From NCBI GenBank assembly GCA_900555165.1, contig USKE01000159.1, positions 1 through 5,227 of the forward strand: a stretch of DNA of 5,227 nt, written 5' to 3'. The notes under the pieces were generated by a model. That model was not told the origin of the DNA. It made no database searches and worked only from the letters and a program-made list of their open reading frames with translations. Shown here in pieces: positions 1 through 5,227 of this stretch. Each line of letters starts with the position of its first letter. The stretch's first letter is position 1. Both the position numbers and the translations under genes were made by a program. Source of the DNA: an uncultured Porphyromonadaceae bacterium. GTDB taxonomy: Bacteria > Bacteroidota > Bacteroidia > Bacteroidales > Muribaculaceae.

Positions 1-1621
1 TGTTGTCTACCAGAATCAGACCGCCGTTGACCGCCAGGCCGAGGAAACGGAACTGTACGGTCTGTCCGGCATAATCGTCGAGGGGATAGGTCAGTCGGTT
101 CCAGGCATTCTGTTTTGCGAGGCTTTCAAGAGCGAAGTTTGCGAGGGGCTGCCATTCGTTGTTCACGCAGATCTGCACCTCGAAAATGTCGAGCACGGCG
201 CCTGCGGCCTGCGACGACGGGTTGAAGAGGTAGAACGAAAGCGCGGGGTTCTGTACGCCGGCAAGCGATACCTTGCCGAGAGTGAGGATGGCGCCGTCTT
301 CATTGTTTTCGGTCACAAGGCCAGAGAAACCGTTGTCGCCGTCCTGCGCTCTGACGCCAAGACGTTCCTCGTCTGTATGTCCGGTCCACCCGGTCTCTAT
401 GCCCTCTATCTTGTTGTCTGTGATGGTTGCAGCCTCGCCGTTGGCGAATGATTCGGCGTAAGGTGCGGCATAGGGTTGCCCGATGGCTTTGAGGTCGGTG
501 CGGGTGTCATGAAGTGTGCCGTTTTCGGTGTATGAGTAGACGCCCCACTGCTTGAACTGCTGGGGCTCGCCGGCGGGTACAGCCTGGTAGGTGTAGCTTG
601 TGCCCTTTATGCCCGACTTGATTACTGTCTGGGAGTAGATGCCGTTGCGCTCGACCACCTCGTAGGTAATGAGGGCCGTGTTGATGGGGTTGCCGTCAAT
701 GTCGGTTGTCGGTACCTCCCATGTCAGAGTCACCTGACCCGGTTTCGAGGAGCTTTCGGTTACTGTCACCGAGGGTACCGGAGCCGGGGTGTTCACACCC
801 ACAAAGACGGTTGTGAATGCCTCGCGGCCACGGCCGTCGGCAGTATATGCCACAGCCTTGTACTGCGTGAGGCCGCGCGAGGCGCCGTTGTCGGTATATG
901 TCACTGTGGCACCGGGAGCGGGGTTCTCAACGGTGTGGATGACGTCGTCGCCGCGGAGAATCTCTATTTTCGAGAGCGCCGTGAGGGTGTTTCCGGCCAT
1001 ATCCAGGAGCGGAGCCTTGAAGGTTATCACGGCCGAGTTGGAACCCATCGGGTCGGGGGTGACGGTGAAACCGGTGGGCTCGGCGGGAACCGACAGGCTC
1101 TTCTCCGATACCTCGATGTTGTCGAGGAAAAGGCCGTCCTGGTCCGCGTCTGAAATGCCGTGGAAACCTATGTAGTACACACCGTCGGCCGCCGGTGTGA
1201 TGGCGCACTCGAAGTGTACCGGCTCATCTTCTTTGTTTGTGAGCACTGTGGGTTCAAGCACGGTCACGTTGAGGGCCGATGCCTCGGGGGCGTTGCCGTA
1301 TTTCACCTCGATACGTTCGGGGAAATAGTTGCCCTGATGTGCCCAGGCGTCGAATTTCACAACGTATGCTTTGTTGGCCGACATCTGTATGCCCGGGAGC
1401 ACCAGCCAGTCGTCAGAAGGGTTGGTCTGTTCGTACTGGAGCCACGCATGGCCGTCCTTGAGTACCCACTCCCGGTTGTCGTTGTTGGCGTTAATGACAG
1501 TCAGGCCGTCAAGGGCGTCGGGAGCGCTGAAATCCTGCGTGTACGGCAGGGCGACTCCGGTCGCGAACGCCATCCCGGTCGCCATGGCCGCTGCGGTCAG
1601 AAATGTGAATAATTTAGTCAT
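1..1621 (-). CDS. Secreted choice-of-anchor J / fibronectin type III protein (3' end outside window)
   Basis: An open frame runs from an ATG at 1621 to the left edge (540 complete codons, no stop), so the C-terminus is missing. The first ~20 residues form a signal peptide: MTK, a hydrophobic stretch, then a likely cut after GMAFA. Mature residues ~25-175 form a jelly-roll-like domain opening with LPYTQDFSAP, followed by DDWLVLPGIQM and closing with GLFLDNIEVSE, the pattern of choice-of-anchor J / cleaved-adhesin domains. Two FN3-like domains follow, at ~178-275 (PAEPTGFTVTP) and ~277-375 (PAPVPSVTVTES, then VTLTWEVP). A second anchor-J-like domain starts near residue 380 (QPYAAPYAESF) and is cut at the window edge in GGLILVDN. 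In Bacteroidota such proteins are exported and often end in a type IX secretion sorting domain, which would lie outside the window. The ligand is unknown. The gene has its own promoter and is separate from the aroB operon upstream. The start is well supported by the signal peptide and promoter spacing; no Shine-Dalgarno is visible, as is common in this phylum. Confidence 0.85.
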   Translation of the reverse strand, partial: MTKLFTFLTAAAMATGMAFATGVALPYTQDFSAPDALDGLTVINANNDNREWVLKDGHAWLQYEQTNPSDDWLVLPGIQMSANKAYVVKFDAWAHQGNYFPERIEVKYGNAPEASALNVTVLEPTVLTNKEDEPVHFECAITPAADGVYYIGFHGISDADQDGLFLDNIEVSEKSLSVPAEPTGFTVTPDPMGSNSAVITFKAPLLDMAGNTLTALSKIEILRGDDVIHTVENPAPGATVTYTDNGASRGLTQYKAVAYTADGRGREAFTTVFVGVNTPAPVPSVTVTESSSKPGQVTLTWEVPTTDIDGNPINTALITYEVVERNGIYSQTVIKSGIKGTSYTYQAVPAGEPQQFKQWGVYSYTENGTLHDTRTDLKAIGQPYAAPYAESFANGEAATITDNKIEGIETGWTGHTDEERLGVRAQDGDNGFSGLVTENNEDGAILTLGKVSLAGVQNPALSFYLFNPSSQAAGAVLDIFEVQICVNNEWQPLANFALESLAKQNAWNRLTYPLDDYAGQTVQFRFLGLAVNGGLILVDN

Positions 1622-1679
1622 GTGATATGAATTGGGTGTGTAAAGAATTGGCATCGGTGTATATGCAATCAGGTCTATG

Positions 1680-1711
1680 CAAAGCTACGCATTTTTACAC
1701 TGTAAATCAAA
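1680..1711 (-). promoter_or_regulatory. Bacteroidetes-type sigma-ABfr promoter for the secreted protein gene
   Basis: On the minus strand a -33 TTTG (1711-1708) is followed by a 20-bp spacer and a -7 box TAGCTTTG (1687-1680), an exact match to the TAnnTTTG consensus of the Bacteroidetes primary sigma factor. The predicted transcript would start near 1673-1676, giving a leader of about 50-55 nt before the ATG at 1621. The region is markedly AT-richer than the genes around it. It occupies the only sizeable intergenic gap (1622-1768). I saw no convincing terminator for the preceding aroB operon in that gap. Confidence 0.8.
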
Positions 1712-1768
1712 AATATGTGCGTTTTTCGTCTTTTATGCCATTTTCGGAACCGCAGAGAACCATGAGGG

Positions 1769-1978
1769 TTATTGGAGGAGGTCGCGCCAGATGTCGAGGG
1801 CCGCGGTGATGGCGGCGGGGGAAACGGGCTGTTTCACGAGGGGTTCCCCTACCCTGCCGAGTAGTGTGAAACTGATGTCGGCGCAGGTATCGTTCTTCTT
1901 GTCATGGCGCATGAAACCCAAAAGTGCCTCATAGTCGTCGCAGGTTACGGCGGGGGCGCCGTAATTCTCCCTGACCTA
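1769..1978 (-). pseudogene. aroB: C-terminal remainder of aroB beyond the in-frame amber codon
   Basis: Immediately after the TAG at 1978-1976, the same reading frame continues for 68 sense codons to a TAA at 1771-1769. The translation starts VRENYGAPAVTCDDYEALL, passes through the conserved FMRHDKKND (full-length residues 305-313) and ISFTLLGRVGEP (318-329), and ends ALDIWRDLLQ. This is the normal AroB C-terminal domain, which carries the DKK motif near the active site. There is no frameshift relative to the upstream part: one sense codon in place of TAG restores a 352-residue enzyme, and the length across the break matches what I recall of Bacteroides AroB. The fragment has no good start of its own, so it is unlikely to be an independent gene. 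It reads as the tail of one coding sequence broken by a nonsense change, a sequencing error, or read through by suppression. Confidence 0.85.
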
Positions 1979-2827
1979 AGCGGCCGGGCGGAAGGGGGGC
2001 GCGGTATCCATGCCGGCCTGCATGTGCGACAGCACGAGTGCCGCCACCAGTCCCCGGGCCACGGCATAGCCGTGCGACAGCTCCGCGCCCTGGCTCATTG
2101 CCAGCGACTCGAAGGCGTGTGCGAATGTATGGCCCAGGTTCAGGGCGTGCCGCACGCCGGTGTCGAGGGGGTCGGCGGCCACGAAACGCTGTTTCACGGC
2201 CACGCTTTCGCGTATCAGGCCGAGCAGGGTGTCGGCGTCGTGGCTGTCGGGCGTTGATGCCGTGAGGCGCCCGAACATCGCCTCAGAGTCAAGCAGGGCG
2301 TGTTTTATCATCTCGGCATAGCCCGAGAGGAGTTCGTGGTGTGGCAGCGTGTCGAAAAAGCATGTCGACACAATCACGCTTTCGGGTGTGCCGAAGACGC
2401 CGATCTCGTTCTTCAGGCCGCCGAAGTTTATGCCGGTCTTTCCACCTGACGAGGCGTCGACGGCCGACAGCAGTGTGGTGGGGATGTTCACGAACGCCAT
2501 GCCGCGCTTGAACGTCGACGCGGCGAATCCACCCATGTCGGTGACGATTCCGCCCCCCACGTTCACCAGCAGTGACTTGCGCGTGGCGCCGAGTGTGCCG
2601 AGCCGCGACCATACGGCCGATAGCGAGTCGAGCGACTTGCACGCCTCCCCTGCCCCGACGGTTATCAGCGGCGCCTGTGCGGCGGCAGCCGAGGTCTCGC
2701 GCAGCCGTGGCACGACACAGCGCGCGGTGTTGGTGTCGGCGAGCATTACCACCGATGCCGGATACAGGTCGGCCACGACCCGGTCGAGTGTCTCCCCTAC
2801 TCTGTTTGTGAAGATTATGTCAGCCAT
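1976..2827 (-). CDS. aroB: 3-dehydroquinate synthase, cut short by in-frame TAG
   Basis: AroB converts DAHP to 3-dehydroquinate in the cytosol, the second step of the shikimate pathway, using NAD+ and a divalent metal. From the ATG at 2827 the frame gives 283 residues before a TAG at 1978-1976. Family motifs are clear: the NAD-binding GGGIVTDMGGFAASTFKRG (residues 91-109), PTTLLSAVDASSGGKTGIN (116-134), SGYAEMIKHALLD (168-180), LNLGHTFAHAFE (229-240) and SHGYAVARG (251-259). The expected metal ligands E172, H233 and H252 are all present. The family is usually about 350-370 residues, so this product lacks the last ~70; they are encoded in the same frame just past the stop (next entry). A TTG at 2836 would add three residues, but the ATG at 2827 is the better start and overlaps the end of the HAD gene by 8 bp (HAD stop TGA at 2822-2820), suggesting translational coupling. 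If the stop is real, activity is doubtful because the C-terminal helical part, with its conserved DKK motif, is lost. Confidence 0.9.
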   Translation of the reverse strand: MADIIFTNRVGETLDRVVADLYPASVVMLADTNTARCVVPRLRETSAAAAQAPLITVGAGEACKSLDSLSAVWSRLGTLGATRKSLLVNVGGGIVTDMGGFAASTFKRGMAFVNIPTTLLSAVDASSGGKTGINFGGLKNEIGVFGTPESVIVSTCFFDTLPHHELLSGYAEMIKHALLDSEAMFGRLTASTPDSHDADTLLGLIRESVAVKQRFVAADPLDTGVRHALNLGHTFAHAFESLAMSQGAELSHGYAVARGLVAALVLSHMQAGMDTAPPFRPAA

Positions 2828-3563
2828 GGTTTTCAAGCAGGATGGGCAACATGTCGGCGAACGCCTCCATGGATGGCGCGATGAGGTCGGCGCCGGCCTC
2901 GGCCATCTTTTCGGCCGGTATGGGGCCTGTGGTCACGGCTACGGTGAATGCCCCCGAGTCGTGCCCTGCACGCACACCCATCGGCGCGTTCTCTATGACC
3001 ATGGCCTCGTGCGCGGCCACGCCGGCCAGCTCCATGCCGCGCAGATAAGGCTCGGGGTGCGGCTTGCCGCGGTTGACATCGTTGGCGGTTATGCGCATGC
3101 CGTGGCGGAAAGCGCCGGGGAAGTCGGCGCGTATGCGGTCGATCACCGAATGTTGCGCCGAGCCGGTGACCAGCACGCGCTCCACGCCGCGGTCTTTGAG
3201 CGTGGCGAGCATACGCGCGGCGCCCGGCATGGGCGATACGCGCGGCAGTTCGTTGAAATACTGTGTCTTGCGCCGGTAAAGGGTGACTTTTTCGTCATCG
3301 GTGGCGGGGCGCCCCCAGGCCCGGCGGATAATCAGGTCGATGGTCTCGGCGCCGGTCATCCCTTCGTAGAGGAAAAATTCGTCGTAGACGCATGGTATGC
3401 CGAGTTCCGACACCATGCGCTGCCATGCGCGTGCGTGCGAGGGCATGGAGTCGTATAGGGTGCCGTCCATGTCGATCAGGGCGGCGCGTGGCGTGAATTC
3501 CGTGGCGCCGGTGCGCGCCATCCAGGTGTCCAGGGCGCGGTGTATCTGTTCTTCGGGGGTCAT
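2820..3563 (-). CDS. HAD-superfamily hydrolase, beta-phosphoglucomutase-like
   Basis: A 247-residue cytosolic enzyme of HAD subfamily I, predicted to remove or move a phosphoryl group through a phospho-aspartate. Motif I is ALIDMDGTLYDSMP, with nucleophile D31 and acid/base D33. A helical cap of the beta-PGM/phosphatase type follows (~residues 42-110). Motif II is VLVTGSA (T133/S135). Motif III is the lysine of NRGKPHPEPY (K167). Motif IV is MVIENAPMGVRAG (E191, N192), with Asn at the second acidic position of the commonest form; I recall the ENAPxGV version from Bacteroidales homologues. The substrate, probably a small sugar or polyol phosphate, cannot be told from sequence. Its ATG overlaps the TGA of the upstream Crp-type gene (ATGA at 3563-3560), and its own TGA overlaps the aroB start by 8 bp, so it lies in the middle of a coupled operon. 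No role in the shikimate pathway is known for this family, so the link with aroB may be only transcriptional. Confidence 0.88.
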   Translation of the reverse strand: MTPEEQIHRALDTWMARTGATEFTPRAALIDMDGTLYDSMPSHARAWQRMVSELGIPCVYDEFFLYEGMTGAETIDLIIRRAWGRPATDDEKVTLYRRKTQYFNELPRVSPMPGAARMLATLKDRGVERVLVTGSAQHSVIDRIRADFPGAFRHGMRITANDVNRGKPHPEPYLRGMELAGVAAHEAMVIENAPMGVRAGHDSGAFTVAVTTGPIPAEKMAEAGADLIAPSMEAFADMLPILLENHG

Positions 3564-4159
3564 TCTTTGCTGTTTTCGATATTTTTGTCAAGCGAGGCGC
3601 GCAGACGGTATAGCGTCTCTTTTGTCATGCCCAGATATGAGGCTATCTGTGTGAGCGTGGCGCAGCTGGTGAGGCGCGGATGCATCTTTATTGCCCACAG
3701 ATAGCGGTCGCGGGCGTTGCAGGTGAGCGCCACCGAGAGGAAATCCTCAAGATAGCGCGTGTGCTGTATCAGGGCCGAGTTTATGAAGAGCAGTGAATCG
3801 CTCTCGGAGATGCGGGCCGACGACTGCAGCTCGTCGCGCACATGCGCCCCGGGCACCACGATGATTGTCGAGGGTTCGAGGAACTCGATGGTGATGGTGT
3901 CGCCGTGGCGTTCGGCCATCGAGGGGGGCACGATGAGAAACTGGTCGTCGAAGGCAAAGCTCACGGTGTATTCGCGTCCGCGCTGTGTATAGAATATCCG
4001 CGCGGCGCCATGCTTTATGTAGCAGGCAAAGGTTGCGAGCGACGGCCCCTGTATGGTGTGTCCGCGGCGCGGGTGCTCCTCTTTCATCATGTCGAGGAGG
4101 CGCGACTCGGTCTCGGGAGTCATCGATGCGAATGATTTTATGTGGTCTATCGGGTGCAT
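3560..4159 (-). CDS. Crp/Fnr-family transcriptional regulator
   Basis: A 199-residue protein with the architecture of Bacteroidota Crp/Fnr regulators: an N-terminal cyclic-nucleotide-binding-type beta-roll (~residues 20-110), a long dimerisation helix (~112-145) and a C-terminal winged helix-turn-helix whose recognition region reads LTQIASYLGMTKETLYRLR (169-187), a variant of the IASYLGxTxETLSRxR pattern common in this phylum. The phosphate-binding cassette of true cAMP receptors (GE followed by R-S/T) is not recognisable; the corresponding stretch reads FAFDDQFLIVPPS. It also lacks the N-terminal cysteine cluster of FNR, so the effector is unknown and cAMP binding should not be assumed. The ATG starts one base after the TGA of the upstream exported-protein gene, and its own TGA overlaps the HAD start by 4 bp. 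It may regulate its own operon, but no operator is visible inside the window because the operon promoter is not here. Confidence 0.88.
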   Translation of the reverse strand: MHPIDHIKSFASMTPETESRLLDMMKEEHPRRGHTIQGPSLATFACYIKHGAARIFYTQRGREYTVSFAFDDQFLIVPPSMAERHGDTITIEFLEPSTIIVVPGAHVRDELQSSARISESDSLLFINSALIQHTRYLEDFLSVALTCNARDRYLWAIKMHPRLTSCATLTQIASYLGMTKETLYRLRASLDKNIENSKE

Positions 4160-4160
4160 G

Positions 4161-4637
4161 TCAGTCGTTGAGCACTATTACTTTGGGTGAGGTGACCGTG
4201 ACGGTGTATGGGATGGCTGCCACGCGCGGAGGGCGCCCCGTGGTGGAGTAGAACGAGCGCTGTGTGTCCCACGTCGGGAAGTCGACGCGGCGTGTCTCGC
4301 CGGGTGGTATGGGGGCTGCGGCGCGCACCACGCGGCGGTGCAGCTGGCGCCCGGCGTTGTCGAAGTATGTCACGGTGAATTCCAGGCTCTGTATGGGTCT
4401 GTGGCCGCGGTTGGTGACGAACAGTGTCTCGCGCGACGCGCGCAGGGTCTTCTCGTAGCCGCTGAACCGTGCCGTGGAATCGGCCTGCGCGCCGGTGAGG
4501 GTGTCGGCCGGTTCGGGGGTCGGTACGGCTGTCTGCGGCGTCCGGCGCAGATGCCGGCGCGTGGTGTGCTGTGCCGCGGCGCCCAGGGTGGCCGCAAGCA
4601 GGCAGATGACAGCTGTATGTCGTGTTATGGCGTTCAA
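4161..4637 (-). CDS. Small exported Bacteroidales protein of unknown function
   Basis: The frame has no ATG or internal Met. The best start is a TTG at 4637-4635, giving 158 residues with a clear signal peptide: MNAITRHTAVICLLAATLG, then a likely cut in or after GAAAQ. An alternative TTG at 4721 gives 186 residues, has a GAGG 6 nt upstream, overlaps the upstream ORF by 68 bp and would place a 28-residue polar extension before the signal peptide, so I prefer 4637. After a Pro/Thr/Arg-rich linker (~20-50) comes a beta-rich domain with SGYEKTLRASRETLFVTNR, LEFTVTYFDNAGRQLHRR, IPPGETRRVDFPTWDTQRSF and a closing IPYTVTVTSPKVIVLND. This pattern is familiar from conserved uncharacterised Bacteroidales proteins and suggests an Ig/FN3-like fold in the periplasm. 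No cysteine lipobox is seen at the cut site. Its TGA is one base before the start of the Crp-type regulator, so the two are probably co-translated. The function is not recognised. Confidence 0.7.
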   Translation of the reverse strand: MNAITRHTAVICLLAATLGAAAQHTTRRHLRRTPQTAVPTPEPADTLTGAQADSTARFSGYEKTLRASRETLFVTNRGHRPIQSLEFTVTYFDNAGRQLHRRVVRAAAPIPPGETRRVDFPTWDTQRSFYSTTGRPPRVAAIPYTVTVTSPKVIVLND

Positions 4638-4653
4638 AATCAGACGGGTGCGT

Positions 4654-5227
4654 TCAGAGGTAGACAGGGAAGGGCGGGGGAGTTGTGGCGCTCGGCGGCC
4701 AGACGCGGATGAACCCGTCAAGGTCTGCCTCGCGTTCGCGTCGTTCGGTTATGCCCCAGCGCCCCAGATAGGGTATGGCCAGGCGGGGGCGCACCTTCAG
4801 GCCCGTGCGGGCCGATGAGAGGGTGAGGTGGCTGTCGTCGGCCAGGGTGAGGGTGAAGGGTTTCATAGCGGGGGTGCCCCGGGTGATGTCGCCGGTGCTG
4901 ATGCGTGCGCGGGCGTGGTTGAGGCACAGCACATCGCCGTTGATGGAGTTGCATTGCAGCACAAAGCGGGCAATATCCTGCTCTGCATCAATGGTCACCT
5001 CGGCGACAGTGGCGCGCAAGGCAGCATCGCTCTGGCCGGGGAAGCTGATCTCCACCGCCGTGCGCAGGGGCTTACCGTCCGCGCCCAGCAGCTTTTCGGC
5101 CTGCTTTGCGGAGCACACCCCGGCGTACTGCCAGCTGAACCCGGCCACCAGCTTGCCTACGCAGCCATCCAGCGGCATCTCGGGGTCAGAGTCCAGATAG
5201 GCTTTAAGCTGCTCCGGGCTCTGCGCC
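4654..5227 (-). CDS. Partial ORF: Gram-positive HlyD-like adaptor fragment joined to an unrelated tail
   Basis: The frame enters from the right edge (AQSPEQLKAYLDSDPE before the first internal ATG at 5178) and ends with a TGA at 4656-4654. The first ~110 codons (5226 to ~4900) read VGKLVAGFSWQYAGVCSAK, then AEKLLGADGKPLRTAVEI and FVLQCNSINGDVLCLNHAR. I recognise this, from memory, as the beta-domain of HlyD-family membrane-fusion proteins of Clostridia such as Oscillospirales, which join an inner-membrane exporter to the cell exterior. In those proteins a TGLRVP-type segment should follow soon after. Instead the frame changes to ITRGTPAMKPFTLTLADD and ends DGFIRVWPP, PFPVYL, which I cannot assign. 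Isoleucine ATA codons, frequent in the genes to the left, appear in this ORF only after the change. The ORF may be an assembly chimera. The tail (4866-4654, 70 codons from an internal ATG) could be the true 3' end or whole of the Bacteroidales gene preceding 4637. An intact single protein family that I do not know is also possible. Confidence 0.5.
   Translation of the reverse strand, partial: AQSPEQLKAYLDSDPEMPLDGCVGKLVAGFSWQYAGVCSAKQAEKLLGADGKPLRTAVEISFPGQSDAALRATVAEVTIDAEQDIARFVLQCNSINGDVLCLNHARARISTGDITRGTPAMKPFTLTLADDSHLTLSSARTGLKVRPRLAIPYLGRWGITERREREADLDGFIRVWPPSATTPPPFPVYL

Noticed and set aside
1160..1612. Plus-strand ORF of 150 codons within the secreted-protein gene
   Set aside because: It lies antisense to a continuous 540-codon frame with a signal peptide, FN3 domains and a consensus promoter. 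It has no domain or promoter of its own.
1753..1775. Possible hairpin just after the aroB TAA (AACC, loop, GGTT on the minus strand)
   Set aside because: The stem is only about 4 bp, overlaps the stop codon, and no T-run follows directly, so it does not qualify as an intrinsic terminator.
1976..1978. Genome-wide TAG recoding (alternative genetic code) as the explanation of the aroB amber
   Set aside because: Only one in-frame TAG is seen, in a chromosomal housekeeping gene, with no phage hallmark and no suppressor tRNA in the window. A point mutation or base error is far simpler.
2349..3458. Plus-strand ORF of 369 codons covering parts of aroB and the HAD gene
   Set aside because: It is antisense to two genes with intact catalytic motifs, spans their junction and shows no recognisable domain. 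Long antisense frames are expected at this GC content.
4654..4721. True overlap of the exported-protein gene with the upstream ORF from the TTG at 4721
   Set aside because: The 28 extra residues are polar and would sit before a normal signal peptide. The TTG at 4637 gives a conventional exported N-terminus and a 16-bp gap, although the GAGG upstream of 4721 keeps the longer form possible.

Overview
This window looks like part of a GC-rich (roughly 60% by eye) Bacteroidales chromosome or metagenome contig, for example Muribaculaceae or a relative. The evidence is a textbook Bacteroidetes promoter (TTTG, 20 bp spacer, TAGCTTTG), a secreted two-FN3 protein of the choice-of-anchor J style, a Bacteroidetes-type Crp/Fnr regulator and a Bacteroidales-type 3-dehydroquinate synthase. 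All credible genes lie on the minus strand, so the biological reading order runs from the right end to the left. The long plus-strand ORFs are antisense shadows caused by high GC.

Layout in transcription order: (a) 5227-4654, an ORF entering from outside the window. Its first ~110 residues resemble Gram-positive (Clostridia/Oscillospirales) HlyD-like membrane-fusion proteins. Its last ~70 residues do not, so a chimeric junction near 4870-4905 is suspected. (b) 4637-4161, a small exported Bacteroidales protein with no ATG start. (c) 4159-3560, a Crp/Fnr-family regulator. (d) 3563-2820, a HAD phosphatase/mutase. (e) 2827-1769, aroB. Genes (b) to (e) are separated by 1 bp or overlap by 4-8 bp, which suggests one translationally coupled operon. 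A 147-bp intergenic region follows, holding the promoter for (f) 1621-1, a secreted multidomain protein that runs off the left edge.

The main anomaly is in aroB. The reading frame carries an in-frame TAG at codon 284, and beyond it the same frame continues for 68 codons that read as a normal AroB C-terminus, ending in TAA. Removing that one stop gives a 352-residue protein of ordinary length. The choices are a point nonsense mutation, a sequencing or assembly error, readthrough, or amber recoding. The suspected chimeric right end makes base-level or assembly error a serious possibility.

I see no mobile element, CRISPR array, tRNA or rRNA. Nothing here is convincingly a new biological system. 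The items worth following are the aroB amber, the taxonomic chimera at the right end, and the uncharacterised small exported protein co-transcribed with a regulator, a HAD enzyme and aroB.
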